Below are positions 34,867 to 44,426 of a DNA stretch of 64,000 nt, one piece after another. The DNA lies in the NCBI GenBank assembly GCA_016867975.1, contig VGIC01000003.1:1-64000 (forward strand), in the 5' to 3' direction. Position 1 is the stretch's first letter; each line of letters begins with the position of its first letter. The stretch comes from Betaproteobacteria bacterium. Lineage in GTDB: Bacteria; Pseudomonadota; Gammaproteobacteria; Burkholderiales; Methylophilaceae. The notes under the pieces were generated by a model that searched no databases, had not been told where the DNA came from, and saw only the letters and a program-made list of their open reading frames with translations. The position numbers and the translations under genes are program-made.

Positions 34867-36159
34867 TTACTTTTCAACACTTGAAAGTGCCGCTTCAATT
34901 TGGTGAATTACATCGCTCAATTTAGGCAGTTGGCTATCACGTAACTTTTTCAATGGCAGCGTGATTGAGCTATCCAGTCGGAACATCAGTCCGATATGGT
35001 CAATGCCCGGAACACCCACCGGAATGAACACCTCCGGCTGGCGCTCAAATTTTGTAGCAGGGTGGCCAATGACAATGGTCGGCGCGGTTGTTGCAGGCGG
35101 TGAATGTGGATTAAAGGTGCTGACCCACAGCAAGGCATCGCTGCTACTTGCTAATTTGTCGGTTGATAAATGATAGGTGTCATATTCCGGCTTGCCATCT
35201 ACATAACGGTTTCTGGTTGGGTAGCCACTTAGCCAGGTGCTGGTGTTGTTGACAGAAGAGTCACCATCGCCGGAGTTAAGCGGTAGGCCAGCTGCGCGTG
35301 TGCTTTCGTTCAGCAGGTTAATGAGCTGAGTGATGCTTTGAATCGTTAATTCAGCATGTGAGAATTTAAAACTGCTGGCTGACCAAACAATCACGGCATA
35401 TTTTGCCGCTTTTAATTGATTTACCAAAGCCATTAGTGTGGCAACACTCACGCCACCCGCAGATTCTTCTTTGATTTTTTTGTTATTTAACTTGTTGTTT
35501 AATAGGGCATTAAGCGCGTTGATGATTTCGGGAAGTTTGTCTGCGTTCGCATCAATCACGGTGGGCGCTGTGCCGTTTGGTGAAGTGCCAGCTTTGGTTT
35601 TTTCTGCGGGAACACCCAGGTAAATGACTTCTGGCGTTGGTTTGTGGAACAGGCTTTCAGTGTTCCAAACCGCTTTCTCAAAAAAGCGGGGGTGGCTGGT
35701 GGCGATGTCAGTACCAATGGCCAGAATCACATCGGCGCGATTTTTTACTTCAGCTAGTGTGGTGGTGAGCCAACCGTCATTTTGCATGGTTAAGGTGTTG
35801 CGCACGGTCGAGTCGCTGTGCATGTGGTCTAGTGTGGCGTTGGTTTTTTCTGCCAAATGCATCAGCGAACGCATGCCTTGCACCTCGGTGCCCAATCCTG
35901 CAAATAGTGCTGATTTGCTATTACTTAGCAGGTGGGCGGCCGCCTTGATTGCGGTGTCCAGATTACATGGCTTGCCAGCTAGGGTGGGTGATGCACCAAT
36001 ATTGTCATTAAAAGACTGCTCAAAGAATTGAATCGCTTTGCTGCAGCCATTTTTCACATTAACAGCAGTCTCGGCGTTGGGTATTATGTCGTCGCATAAC
36101 AAGCCGCAAGCAGGGCAGGTGGTGGTGGTTGGTAGGGTGGAGTTTGAGAGATTACTCAT
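34867..36159 (-). CDS. fhcB: Formyltransferase/hydrolase complex subunit B (FhcB)
   Basis: A 430-aa homologue of the molybdopterin subunit FmdB/FwdB. The N-terminus keeps TCPACGLLCDD, and NDGWLTTTLAEVKNRADVIL follows. Bacterial FhcB is described as structural, without the pterin cofactor; I do not see the full set of archaeal cofactor ligands. A ~25-residue linker rich in N and K (NKLNNKKIKEES) is unusual. It is first in the fhcBADC unit; the promoter must lie in 36160-36418. Confidence 0.93.
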   Translation of the reverse strand: MSNLSNSTLPTTTTCPACGLLCDDIIPNAETAVNVKNGCSKAIQFFEQSFNDNIGASPTLAGKPCNLDTAIKAAAHLLSNSKSALFAGLGTEVQGMRSLMHLAEKTNATLDHMHSDSTVRNTLTMQNDGWLTTTLAEVKNRADVILAIGTDIATSHPRFFEKAVWNTESLFHKPTPEVIYLGVPAEKTKAGTSPNGTAPTVIDANADKLPEIINALNALLNNKLNNKKIKEESAGGVSVATLMALVNQLKAAKYAVIVWSASSFKFSHAELTIQSITQLINLLNESTRAAGLPLNSGDGDSSVNNTSTWLSGYPTRNRYVDGKPEYDTYHLSTDKLASSSDALLWVSTFNPHSPPATTAPTIVIGHPATKFERQPEVFIPVGVPGIDHIGLMFRLDSSITLPLKKLRDSQLPKLSDVIHQIEAALSSVEK

Positions 36160-36210
36160 GTGGATGTCAGTATGCGCTTTCAGCCATTCTAATCATAATT
36201 TACCGGTACC

Positions 36211-36364
36211 ATACCATAAAAAGCTGGTTTATTTTAAGCGTTAAATAACGGAGTTTTTATACCTTTACCTAGAATTGCCGTAGGTCTTTATCATAAATTG
36301 GCGGTTTCTAGTAATAAACGCACTTATGTGCTGAGATACCTTAAAAGTCGGTTTATTTTAAGTG
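36211..36364. repeat. Imperfect ~30-bp direct repeat between fhcB and ndk
   Basis: Copy 1 (36211-36240) and copy 2 (36336-36364) share ATACC, TAAAA and the core GGTTTATTTTAAG. They are 125 nt apart in the divergent promoter region of the fhc operon and ndk. They may be duplicated promoter or operator sequence. No confident -35/-10 pair could be assigned to either gene. Confidence 0.55.
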
Positions 36365-36418
36365 CCAAAAATGGTATTTTATCGCCTTTTCAATGTGTTA
36401 ACTTTAAATGGAGTAATT

Positions 36419-36823
36419 ATGGCTGTTCAACGTACGCTTTCTATCATCAAACCTGATGCAGTTGCAAAAAATGTCATCGGGAAAATCTACACACGTTTTG
36501 AAAACGCTGGTTTGAAAATTGTGGCTGCAAAAATGGCGCAATTGACACAAGCTGAAGCTGAAGGTTTCTACGCTGTGCATAAAGAGCGTCCTTTCTTTGC
36601 TGATTTGGTTAAGTTCATGGTTTCTGGCCCAGTGATGATTCAGGCGTTAGAGGGCGAAAATGCGGTACAGGTTAACCGTGATTTGATGGGCGCAACTAAC
36701 CCTAAAGAGGCTGCTGCAGGGACTATCCGCGCTGACTTTGCTGAAAGCATTGACGCTAATGCAGTGCATGGTTCAGATTCAGCTGAGAATGCGGCGATCG
36801 AAATCAAATACTTCTTTGGTTAA
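36419..36823 (+). CDS. ndk: Nucleoside diphosphate kinase
   Basis: A 134-aa NDK that interconverts NTPs. It begins [18 protein letters not shown] and has the active-site region with the phosphorylated His in [17 protein letters not shown] and [13 protein letters not shown] are also present. GGAG precedes the ATG at 36419. It heads the long plus-strand block that continues with rlmN, separated by a hairpin terminator and a structured spacer. Confidence 0.97.
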   Translation: MAVQRTLSIIKPDAVAKNVIGKIYTRFENAGLKIVAAKMAQLTQAEAEGFYAVHKERPFFADLVKFMVSGPVMIQALEGENAVQVNRDLMGATNPKEAAAGTIRADFAESIDANAVHGSDSAENAAIEIKYFFG

Positions 36824-36856
36824 TAATCCAATCTTCGTCATTATGCTTTGTTGCTT

Positions 36857-36909
36857 ACAAAAAATGATTTCCTTACATACTATCTGTATGCCGCGTCATC
36901 ATTTTTTGT
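36857..36909. terminator. Probable (bidirectional) terminator hairpin after ndk
   Basis: ACAAAAAATGAT (36857-36868) is perfectly complementary to ATCATTTTTTGT (36898-36909), with an inner CATAC/GTATG stem. The T6 within the right arm and the A6 in the left arm fit an intrinsic terminator usable in both directions. Confidence 0.65.
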
Positions 36910-36980
36910 GCGCGCCTAGCCTAATTTAGAAGCTTGAATTATTTAGATGGGCTTACCGTATTTCTAAGAATACCTAAAAA

Positions 36981-37165
36981 ATGCTTAATTCGAGATGCAA
37001 TGTCAGGCGCACGGAACACAGAAGCGAGAAAACCAACGTAGTGTTTCGGCGTAGGCTAATATCGCGAAGCGATGTTAAGCGTAGCGGCCAGAGCCACAGT
37101 ATGTGGTTATACGGCGAGGTTGCGAGTACCACGCAACGCAGCAGTGCGCTCAAAGTAAGTGTTTT
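36981..37165 (+). other. Structured spacer before rlmN, possible remnant or ncRNA
   Basis: Between the ndk terminator and rlmN lies ~250 nt without a supported gene. It holds three successive hairpins: GCTAATATCGC/GCGATGTTAAGC (37055-37080), CCACA-GTA-TGTGG (37094-37106) and GTTGCG/CGCAAC (37119-37137). A 67-codon frame crosses it but is Arg/Ser-rich and unconvincing. It could be an rlmN leader, a small RNA or a decayed repeat element. Confidence 0.45.
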
Positions 37166-37176
37166 GGAGGTGCTCT

Positions 37177-38280
37177 TTGGTTAATCTGCTCAACTTTAAT
37201 CAGCCCCAACTCGCTCAGTGGTTCGTGGAGCATGGCGAAAAGCCATTTCGCGCCAAGCAGTTGATGCGGTGGATGCACCATTTTGGGGTGCATGATTTTG
37301 AGCAGATGACCGATATTGCTAAAAGTCTGCGCGAGAAACTTGCAAAAGAGGCAGAGATTGTTCTGCCTATCGTGCAGCATGAACAAATATCCAATGATGG
37401 AACTCGCAAGTGGTTGATTGGCGCCGATGCTGCCAATAGCATCGAGACAGTGTTTATTCCTGAAGATGATCGTGGCACTTTGTGTGTTTCGAGTCAGGTG
37501 GGCTGTGCGCTGGAGTGTACGTTCTGTTCGACTGGGCGTCAGGGTTTTAACCGTAACCTGAGTGTCTCTGAAATCATTGGTCAGTTGGCCATTGCCGACA
37601 AGTCACTACGCCAGGAGGCGGGCTATGATATGCTGTCTGCCAATGACCGTATCATCAGTAATGTGGTGATGATGGGCATGGGTGAGCCCTTGGCTAATTA
37701 CGATAATGTTGTGACTGCCATGCAGATCATGTTGGATGACAGTGCGTATGGACTGAGTCGCCGCCGAGTGACGCTATCAACCAGCGGGCTGGTGCCAGCG
37801 ATGGATAGGCTGAAAGAAGATTGCCCTGTAGCATTGGCCGTATCGCTACATGCGCCCAATGATGCGCTACGTGATGTGATTGTGCCCATCAACAAAAAAT
37901 ATCCGCTTAAAGAATTGATGGCGGCATGTCATCGCTACCTTGAGAAAGCACCGCGTGATTTCGTCACGTTTGAATATGTGATGCTGGATGAGGTGAATGA
38001 TACCGTTGAGCATGCACATCAATTGCTGGAATTGGTCAAAAATGTTCCATGTAAATTTAATTTAATTCCGTTCAATCCTTTTCCTAATAGTGGTTACGAT
38101 GCATCGAGACCTAGTCATATACGCGTGTTTCGTGATATTTTGATGCAGGCGGGGCATGTGGTGACCATTCGCAAGACGCGAGGCGAGGATATTGATGCTG
38201 CTTGTGGTCAGTTGGCAGGTAAGGTGTTGGATAAAACAAAACGCAGCTCTAAATACATTGCAATTGAGGCTGTTGAATGA
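37177..38280 (+). CDS. rlmN: Dual-specificity rRNA/tRNA m2A methyltransferase RlmN (radical SAM)
   Basis: A 367-aa RlmN that methylates C2 of A2503 in 23S rRNA and A37 in some tRNAs. The radical-SAM motif is C-x3-C-x2-C ([12 protein letters not shown]). [34 protein letters not shown] and the C-terminal Cys in AACGQLAG, needed for methyl transfer, are present. I start it at TTG 37177, because GGAGG (37166-37170) lies 6 nt before it and [11 protein letters not shown] is the usual beginning. The stop overlaps the ATG of a 33-codon frame. Confidence 0.95.
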   Translation: MVNLLNFNQPQLAQWFVEHGEKPFRAKQLMRWMHHFGVHDFEQMTDIAKSLREKLAKEAEIVLPIVQHEQISNDGTRKWLIGADAANSIETVFIPEDDRGTLCVSSQVGCALECTFCSTGRQGFNRNLSVSEIIGQLAIADKSLRQEAGYDMLSANDRIISNVVMMGMGEPLANYDNVVTAMQIMLDDSAYGLSRRRVTLSTSGLVPAMDRLKEDCPVALAVSLHAPNDALRDVIVPINKKYPLKELMAACHRYLEKAPRDFVTFEYVMLDEVNDTVEHAHQLLELVKNVPCKFNLIPFNPFPNSGYDASRPSHIRVFRDILMQAGHVVTIRKTRGEDIDAACGQLAGKVLDKTKRSSKYIAIEAVE

Positions 38281-38378
38281 ATAAAACGAAAATGAGAGAC
38301 TTTTTCTTGGTTGTTCAAATTGAGCACGCAGTTGGCAATGACGGTGAGGTCTTGTTTGTAGGTCAGAGCGAGCGTTAG
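38277..38378 (+). CDS. 33-codon small frame coupling rlmN to rodZ
   Basis: An ATGA overlap with the rlmN stop opens a 33-aa frame ([17 protein letters not shown]..., ending GQSER). Its TAG stop overlaps the region of the rodZ start (TAGTGATG). In many relatives pilF sits between rlmN and rodZ; this does not resemble PilF. It may be a leader peptide, a replaced pilF remnant or chance. There is no independent ribosome site. Confidence 0.3.
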   Translation: MNKTKMRDFFLVVQIEHAVGNDGEVLFVGQSER

Positions 38379-38380
38379 TG

Positions 38381-39397
38381 ATGGTGACGGCAGAGGATAG
38401 AGATGCAGCTGAGCAACCCATAGGTCAGGCGCAATCATTGGCGCCATTAGGCGAGGTGTTGTTGTCGGCGAGGCTGGCAAAAAAACTCTCGCTGAAAGAT
38501 GTTTCTGATAGCCTGCGTTATAGCGTACGTCAAATCGAGGCGCTGGAGAATAATGATTTTTCAACCTTGCCAGAACCGATGATCACGCGAGGTTTTATCA
38601 GAAATTATGCCCGCTATTTGGCTTTAGATGCGGAACCCCTATTGGCGAGCTACCGTGTTTGTGTGCCTGATGTTTTACATCATGAGGTTTCGGTTAAGTC
38701 CACGGTGAAAGGAGTGAGTTTCACTCGTGAAAGCCAGCCATGGATACGGTATATTTTATTAAGTAGTATCGTGGTGGTGTTTTTGATTGCATGGTTATTT
38801 TATGTAAACAATCCCCCTAAACCAGCCGATTCTGATGTTCCACAAGTGGCCCCACCTCCTAAAGCGATAGCTGAGCCGATGCCAGCCGCTGAAATGCAAC
38901 TGCCTGAACCGGCGCTACCGATGGCGGAGCGCATGGCTACAGAAGCAACGGTTGAAACAAATCAGGCGAACGCCCAGGGTGAGTCCGTGTCATCTAACGC
39001 TACAGAGGTTGTTTCTGAGGGCATTCAGCCAGTGGCATCGGCAGTAAGTAGAAAAGATACGCTCCCTGCTACTCAAACAGCGCAAATGCCAAGCCAATCT
39101 GCCCAGGAATCAGATATTTCGGCAGATCAGCCACCTTTAGATCTGGCTAGGGATGTGGTGAAAAAGAAAGTGAGCATTTCTGTTACGGAAAAGACCTGGG
39201 TTAGCGTTACAGATAGTTCAGGTAAAGTTGTGTTGGAAAAAATGCTTGTAGCTGGCTCGATGGAGAACTTTGACGCGACACCACCACTCAATGTGGTGGT
39301 GGGAAATGCAAAGGCGACAAAACTTACGTTTGCCACGCAGTCGGTTGATTTAACGACCCCAGCAGGAAGCAATGTTGCACGTTTGCGCTTGGAGTAG
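38381..39397 (+). CDS. rodZ: Cytoskeletal/cell-shape protein RodZ
   Basis: A 338-aa RodZ. An N-terminal HTH (~20-90: LGEVLLSARLAKKLSLKDVS, IEALENNDFSTLPEP) is followed by a basic juxtamembrane stretch, a single TM helix (YILLSSIVVVFLIAWLFYV), a long Pro/Ala/Ser/Gln periplasmic linker and a C-terminal DUF4115 beta domain. RodZ links MreB to the wall elongation machinery. ATG 38381 is the likely start; GTG at 38378 is an alternative. It is followed 3 nt later by ispG. Confidence 0.92.
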   Translation: MVTAEDRDAAEQPIGQAQSLAPLGEVLLSARLAKKLSLKDVSDSLRYSVRQIEALENNDFSTLPEPMITRGFIRNYARYLALDAEPLLASYRVCVPDVLHHEVSVKSTVKGVSFTRESQPWIRYILLSSIVVVFLIAWLFYVNNPPKPADSDVPQVAPPPKAIAEPMPAAEMQLPEPALPMAERMATEATVETNQANAQGESVSSNATEVVSEGIQPVASAVSRKDTLPATQTAQMPSQSAQESDISADQPPLDLARDVVKKKVSISVTEKTWVSVTDSSGKVVLEKMLVAGSMENFDATPPLNVVVGNAKATKLTFATQSVDLTTPAGSNVARLRLE

Positions 39398-39400
39398 AGG

Positions 39401-40702
39401 TTGAGTTTGTCTATCAAAAGTCATCCACGTCATACCCTTCAGGTGATGGTTGGTCATGTACCTGTGGGCGGGGGGCTTGCTGGTACACAGCCGGCGCCTG
39501 TGGTCGTGCAGAGCATGACGAATACCGATACAGCTGATGCGGAATCGACCATTAAGCAGGTTTATGAATTGTGGCAGGCGGGGTCTGAGGTAGTGCGTAT
39601 CACGGTCAATTCGCCAGAAGCGGCCGCACAAGTAGGTAAGATACGCCGTGGTTTGGATGCATTAGGTTGCAATGTGCCATTAGTGGGAGATTTCCATTTC
39701 AACGGGCATAAGTTGCTGGCTGCCTATCCTGATTGCGCGGAAGCCTTGGCAAAGTACCGTATTAACCCGGGCAACGTGGGTAAGGGCTCTAAGCGTGACG
39801 AGCAGTTTTTCGCCATGATTGAGGCGGCAATCCGTTATAAAAAAGCGGTGCGTATCGGGGTGAATTGGGGGAGTCTGGATCAGGCAAAAATGGCGCAAAT
39901 GATGGATGATAATGCTAAATCGGCTCATCCGTTGTCGGCCGATGCGCTCATGCGAGAAGCCCTAATTCAGTCTGCTTTAGAGAGCGCTCAGCAGGCCGTA
40001 GATATTGGTCTGTCGCCGAATCAGATTATTATTTCCTGCAAAGTTAGCGATGTGCAGGATTTAGTCAGCGTTTACTCTGATCTTGCAGATCGTTGCGATT
40101 ATCCACTTCATTTGGGGCTGACAGAGGCTGGAATGGGATCGAAAGGTATTGTGGCCTCTACCGCGGCATTGGCGATATTGTTGCAACAGGGAATTGGCAA
40201 TACCATACGCGTTTCATTGACCCCTGAGCCGAATGAGTCTCGAACTAAAGAGGTGGTAGTCGCACAAGAGATTTTGCAGACTATGGGGCTTCGTTCTTTC
40301 ACACCTTTAGTCACTGCTTGCCCAGGTTGTGGTCGTACAACTTCAACCTATTTCCAAGAGCTGGCGATGCAGATTCAGAGCTATCTGCGCCATCAGATGC
40401 CTGTCTGGCGCAATCAATATGCAGGAGTGGAGAATATGAGTGTGGCGGTGATGGGCTGTGTGGTCAATGGGCCCGGTGAGTCCAAGCTTGCCAATGTAGG
40501 CATCAGCCTTCCTGGAACCGGTGAAATTCCCGTTGCCCCAGTGTATGTCGATGGTGAGAAGACGGTGACCTTGAAAGGTGATCACGTCGCTCAAGAGTTT
40601 CAAGCGATTATCGAGGCGTATGTGCAAAAGAACTATGCTGAAGGTGGCAGGCTAAGGGTGGTTTCTGCTACAAAAACCATTTCAATTCAATCAGTTGGAT
40701 AG
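39401..40702 (+). CDS. ispG: 4-hydroxy-3-methylbut-2-enyl diphosphate synthase IspG (GcpE)
   Basis: A 433-aa IspG of the MEP isoprenoid pathway, with [25 protein letters not shown], the 4Fe-4S ligands CPGCGRT and [10 protein letters not shown], and the long proteobacterial C-terminus. The start is TTG: either 39401 or, with better spacing from AGAGG (39396-39400), the in-frame TTG at 39407. Its order between rodZ and hisS is the common proteobacterial one. Confidence 0.95.
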   Translation: MSLSIKSHPRHTLQVMVGHVPVGGGLAGTQPAPVVVQSMTNTDTADAESTIKQVYELWQAGSEVVRITVNSPEAAAQVGKIRRGLDALGCNVPLVGDFHFNGHKLLAAYPDCAEALAKYRINPGNVGKGSKRDEQFFAMIEAAIRYKKAVRIGVNWGSLDQAKMAQMMDDNAKSAHPLSADALMREALIQSALESAQQAVDIGLSPNQIIISCKVSDVQDLVSVYSDLADRCDYPLHLGLTEAGMGSKGIVASTAALAILLQQGIGNTIRVSLTPEPNESRTKEVVVAQEILQTMGLRSFTPLVTACPGCGRTTSTYFQELAMQIQSYLRHQMPVWRNQYAGVENMSVAVMGCVVNGPGESKLANVGISLPGTGEIPVAPVYVDGEKTVTLKGDHVAQEFQAIIEAYVQKNYAEGGRLRVVSATKTISIQSVG

Positions 40703-40715
40703 AATTTAAAATTTC

Positions 40716-41972
40716 ATGAGTAATAAATTTCAAAGTATTAAAGGCTTTTATGACATTTTGCCTGAAGCGACCCCACTTTGGTTCAAGTTGGAAGATACGG
40801 CACGGCGGGTGTTGGCCCAGTATGGGTATCAGAATATCCGCATGCCATTGGTTGAGCCGACTGAGCTCTATGTGCGTAGTGTGGGAGAGCACACCGACAT
40901 TGTAGAAAAAGAGATGTATGCGTGGGAGGATGCACTTAATGGCGATAAACTGGCCTTGCGTCCAGAGGGTACGGCGGGGTGTGTACGCGCTGTGGTGGAG
41001 CATAATTTGACCTACAATGGGCCGCAGCGGCTGTGGTATAGCGGCGCCATGTTCAGGCATGAGAACGTGCAAAAAGGCCGTCAGCGCCAGTTTCATCAGA
41101 TTGGCGTCGAAGCCTTCGGCTTCGATACACCAGAGGTGGATGCTGAGCAAATCGTAATGCTGTCTAGGCTATGGTCTGCATTGGGTATTGAAGACGTAGT
41201 GCTGCAAATTAACAGTATTGGTGATGCACATGAGCGTTTGGAGTATCGAAATCGACTGATTGCTTATTTTGAGCAGCATATGGACTTGTTGGATGAAGAT
41301 GCAAAACGTCGGCTACATTCTAATCCGCTTCGTATTTTGGATACTAAGAATCCTCGCATGCAAGCGATGTGTGAAGCAGCGCCGAAGTTGATCGATAGTC
41401 TGGGTGATGAAAGCCGATCACATTTTGAAGGCTTGTGTCAGTATCTGAGTGATGCAGGGGTTGGTTATCAAGTGAATCCACGTTTGGTGCGAGGACTAGA
41501 TTACTATAATCGAACCGTATTTGAATGGGTCACCACTAAGCTGGGTTCACAGGGTACGATTGCTGGGGGAGGTCGCTATGATGGGCTAGTCGAGCGCTTA
41601 GGTGGGAAGCCTACACCAGCCTGTGGTTTTGGCATTGGCTTAGAGCGTGTCTTTTTGTTGATGCAAGAGTACGGCGTAGTTGCGCAAGAGGTGCCCGATC
41701 TTTACCTGGTCAACGTTGGAGAACTTGCTGAGAAGCAGGCATTCGTGATTGCGGAGTCGCTACGCAAACATGGTTTGAGCGTGGTGTTGCATGCTGGTGG
41801 AGGTAGCTTTAAATCACAAATGAAAAAAGCGGACAGAAGTGGCGCACGTTATGCCGCCATTCTGGGAGATGATGAAGTGCAGGCGAATCAGATTGCCTTG
41901 AAGCCCTTGTTGCAGGCGGGTGAGCAGATAACGTGTAGCATAAATGATGCAGTGAAACTGGTAAAGACTTAA
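40716..41972 (+). CDS. hisS: Histidyl-tRNA synthetase
   Basis: A 418-aa class II synthetase. It starts MSNKFQSIKGFYDILP, has motif 2 (MFRHENVQKGRQRQFHQIG), the histidine-specific GLDYYNRTVFEW and GGGRYDGL, and the C-terminal anticodon domain. It is full length and lies 13 nt after ispG. Confidence 0.97.
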   Translation: MSNKFQSIKGFYDILPEATPLWFKLEDTARRVLAQYGYQNIRMPLVEPTELYVRSVGEHTDIVEKEMYAWEDALNGDKLALRPEGTAGCVRAVVEHNLTYNGPQRLWYSGAMFRHENVQKGRQRQFHQIGVEAFGFDTPEVDAEQIVMLSRLWSALGIEDVVLQINSIGDAHERLEYRNRLIAYFEQHMDLLDEDAKRRLHSNPLRILDTKNPRMQAMCEAAPKLIDSLGDESRSHFEGLCQYLSDAGVGYQVNPRLVRGLDYYNRTVFEWVTTKLGSQGTIAGGGRYDGLVERLGGKPTPACGFGIGLERVFLLMQEYGVVAQEVPDLYLVNVGELAEKQAFVIAESLRKHGLSVVLHAGGGSFKSQMKKADRSGARYAAILGDDEVQANQIALKPLLQAGEQITCSINDAVKLVKT

Positions 41973-42024
41973 TGCATAAAGTTTGTGCTGAGCTTTTGAT
42001 GATCTCTGTGCCTTTAAAATAATC

Positions 42025-42852
42025 GTGACTGATATTCTTAACATTAATCATCTGGTCATTACGCCTAAAAAACAGCCGGAACGCTGTTTGGTGAAAGCGG
42101 TATCGTTTGCACTGAGAGCAGGACAAACCACATGTATTGTTGGAGAGTCGGGCAGTGGTAAGAGCCTGACTGCTTTGAGCATCATGGGCTTGCTGTCGGA
42201 GCAGTTGCAGGCAAGTGGAAGCATTCAGTTTCACGGGCAGGAGCTGATGTCTTTGGACAATCAGGCATTGCAGCATATCCGTGGTGCTAAGATCGGGATG
42301 ATCTTTCAAGAGCCGATGACTGCTTTGAACCCCGTTTTGACGGTAGGTTATCAGATCGGCGAAAGCCTCACTGCGCATCTAGGGCTCAAAGGCGATGCAT
42401 TGAGAGCCAAGGTTGCTCATTTGCTGGAAATGGTGGGCATTCCGGCAGGAAGGGCGAATAGTTATCCGGATGAGTTGTCTGGCGGGCAGCGTCAGCGGGT
42501 GATGATTGCAATGAGTATCGCTTGCGAGCCAAGCCTTCTGATTGCAGATGAACCAACAACGGCTCTGGATGTGACCGTGCAGGCACAGATATTGAAATTG
42601 CTGGATGAGTTGAAAGTTCGCATGAATATGGCGATGTTGTTCATTACACATGACTTTGGCGTAGTGGCGGATATCGCTGATCATGTGTTGGTGATGTTTA
42701 GGGGTGAGGTGGTTGAGACTGGTACCAAGGAAGAGGTGTTAGGTAATCCGAAGCATCCCTATACCCAAGCTTTGCTGGCCTGCGTGCCGGATGCCGAGGG
42801 GAGAAAAACACTGAAGCCCATCGATTATAGCTGGCTGGAGGCTAGTGCATGA
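42025..42852 (+). CDS. Oligopeptide/dipeptide-type ABC transporter ATPase (DppD/OppD-like)
   Basis: A 275-aa ABC ATPase: Walker A GESGSGKS, GMIFQEPMTALNPVLTVG, signature LSGGQRQRVMIAMS, Walker B LLIADEPT, H-loop FITHDFG and the peptide-family C-terminal HPYTQALLACVPD. It starts with GTG at 42025 without a clear ribosome site. It overlaps the next ATPase gene by 4 nt. No permease or binding protein lies nearby, and the pair interrupts the usual hisS-yfgM order. Confidence 0.9.
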   Translation: MTDILNINHLVITPKKQPERCLVKAVSFALRAGQTTCIVGESGSGKSLTALSIMGLLSEQLQASGSIQFHGQELMSLDNQALQHIRGAKIGMIFQEPMTALNPVLTVGYQIGESLTAHLGLKGDALRAKVAHLLEMVGIPAGRANSYPDELSGGQRQRVMIAMSIACEPSLLIADEPTTALDVTVQAQILKLLDELKVRMNMAMLFITHDFGVVADIADHVLVMFRGEVVETGTKEEVLGNPKHPYTQALLACVPDAEGRKTLKPIDYSWLEASA

Positions 42853-43658
42853 GCGAGTGGATCTTGCAAGCAAACCATCTAGTCAAGACTTATCAGCAGC
42901 GTAGCGGCAAGTTTGGATTTAGTACGACACGGGTGAGAGCGTTGGATGATGTGAGTGTCCGTTTGCAATCAGGGACGACGCTTGCCGTGGTAGGCGAATC
43001 TGGTAGTGGTAAATCCACCTTGGCACGTTGTCTGTTACAATTGCATCCCTTGGACGAAGGGGAGGTGCTATTTGCGGGCCAGGATTTGGCTAAGCTTGAT
43101 GCGGCCAGCTTGCGTTCGGTACGTAAAAATTTGCAGATGGTTTTTCAAGATCCCTTTGCTTCGTTGAATCCGCGCATGCGGGTGGGCGAGCTAGTGGGGG
43201 AGGGCTTGTTGATTCATGATATGGGAAGTCGTACCGAGCAGCAGCGCAAAGTTATCGCTATGCTTAAACGGGTAGGATTGGGCGAAGCTGATATGCAGAA
43301 GTATCCGCACGAGTTCTCAGGTGGTCAGCGGCAGCGTATTGGAATTGCCCGGGCACTTGTGTTGCATCCCCAAGTGGTCGTGTGTGATGAACCGGTGTCT
43401 GCATTGGATGTTTCTATACAAGCGCAGATATTGCTGTTGCTAAAAGAGTTACAGCAGGAAATGGCATTAAGTTATATATTTATCAGCCATGATTTGAGGG
43501 TGGTGAGACATATCGCAGACGATATTGTTGTTATGCACCATGGCAAGGTTGTTGAGCAGGGTAAAGTGGCTGAAATCTATGATCAGCCACAACATGATTA
43601 CACTAAGCAGCTACTAGCAGCCATTCCAGGAAAGGGCGCTGCGAATGGCTGTGCGTGA
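42849..43658 (+). CDS. Oligopeptide/dipeptide-type ABC transporter ATPase (DppF/OppF-like)
   Basis: A 269-aa partner ATPase with Walker A GESGSGKST, MVFQDPFASLNPRM, FSGGQRQRIGIARAL, VVCDEPVSALDVS, ISHDLRVVRHIAD and DYTKQLLAAIPG. It overlaps the upstream ATPase gene, so the two are made together as the heterodimeric motor of a peptide or nickel-type importer (equivalent to the two halves of YejF). The membrane subunits must be encoded elsewhere. Confidence 0.9.
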   Translation: MSEWILQANHLVKTYQQRSGKFGFSTTRVRALDDVSVRLQSGTTLAVVGESGSGKSTLARCLLQLHPLDEGEVLFAGQDLAKLDAASLRSVRKNLQMVFQDPFASLNPRMRVGELVGEGLLIHDMGSRTEQQRKVIAMLKRVGLGEADMQKYPHEFSGGQRQRIGIARALVLHPQVVVCDEPVSALDVSIQAQILLLLKELQQEMALSYIFISHDLRVVRHIADDIVVMHHGKVVEQGKVAEIYDQPQHDYTKQLLAAIPGKGAANGCA

Positions 43659-43729
43659 ATGATTATGTTAGTGAGCGAGTTAGTGATTTTTAGAATTTAA
43701 GCAGTTGAATTGAACCAATAGGATAAAAC

Positions 43730-44353
43730 ATGGCATACGATTTAGAAGAACAAGAGCAGTTAGATGAATTAAAAGCATGGTGGAAGGCTAATGGCAAGTG
43801 GGTGACCAATGTCTTGGTGGGCGCGCTTGTGGCATTTGCAGCTTATCAAGGTTGGCATACCTATCAGAGTAAGCAATCCAATGAGGCTTCGACCGAATTC
43901 CAAGCATTGCAAGTCGTGGGTGAAAAAGACTTGAAGGCGATTCAGGCTAAGTCGGCTGTGTTGATGGATAAGTATTCGTCAACACCTTATGCCGCTCGTG
44001 CTGCGATTTTGGCTGCTAAGGCTAATTATCAGGCAAAAGAGGTTAAAAGTGCTAAAGCTCAACTGGAGTGGGCGGCCAAGAATGCCACAGAAAGTTCAGT
44101 GAGCGCGATTGCCACGCTTCAGTTAGCCAACATTCTGGCTGAAGAGAAAGATTATGAGGGCGCGTTAAAGCTACTTGATCATACGCATGATGCTGGGTTT
44201 GATGGTTTGTTTTCAGATTTGAAAGGTGACGTGTTGCTGGCACTAGGAAAGAAAGCAGAGGCGAAATCGGCCTACGAATACGCCTTGACTAAACTGGAGT
44301 CATCCGGCAAATATCGCGCATTGACTCAGCAGAAGCTGGATGCACTAGGTTAG
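43730..44353 (+). CDS. yfgM: YfgM-like membrane-anchored TPR protein
   Basis: A 207-aa protein with a cytoplasmic acidic N-terminus (YDLEEQEQLDELKAWWKANG), one TM helix (~25-42) and a periplasmic TPR-like domain with tail AYEYALTKLESSGKYRALTQQKLDALG. This is the YfgM family, an ancillary SecYEG/PpiD-associated chaperone. Its position before bamB and der supports the call. Confidence 0.9.
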   Translation: MAYDLEEQEQLDELKAWWKANGKWVTNVLVGALVAFAAYQGWHTYQSKQSNEASTEFQALQVVGEKDLKAIQAKSAVLMDKYSSTPYAARAAILAAKANYQAKEVKSAKAQLEWAAKNATESSVSAIATLQLANILAEEKDYEGALKLLDHTHDAGFDGLFSDLKGDVLLALGKKAEAKSAYEYALTKLESSGKYRALTQQKLDALG

Positions 44354-44426
44354 TGAGTGCAGGGCAGATTGAGAATCGGTTGTAGTGACCGTTTACCAGC
44401 CTTTATAGTGGATAGAACTCGCCAAG

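Noticed and set aside
34867-36159. Alternative call of fhcB as a nitrate reductase or formate dehydrogenase subunit
   Set aside because: Length, CPACGLLCDD motif and position beside fhcA, fhcD and fhcC identify it as the FmdB-like FhcB.
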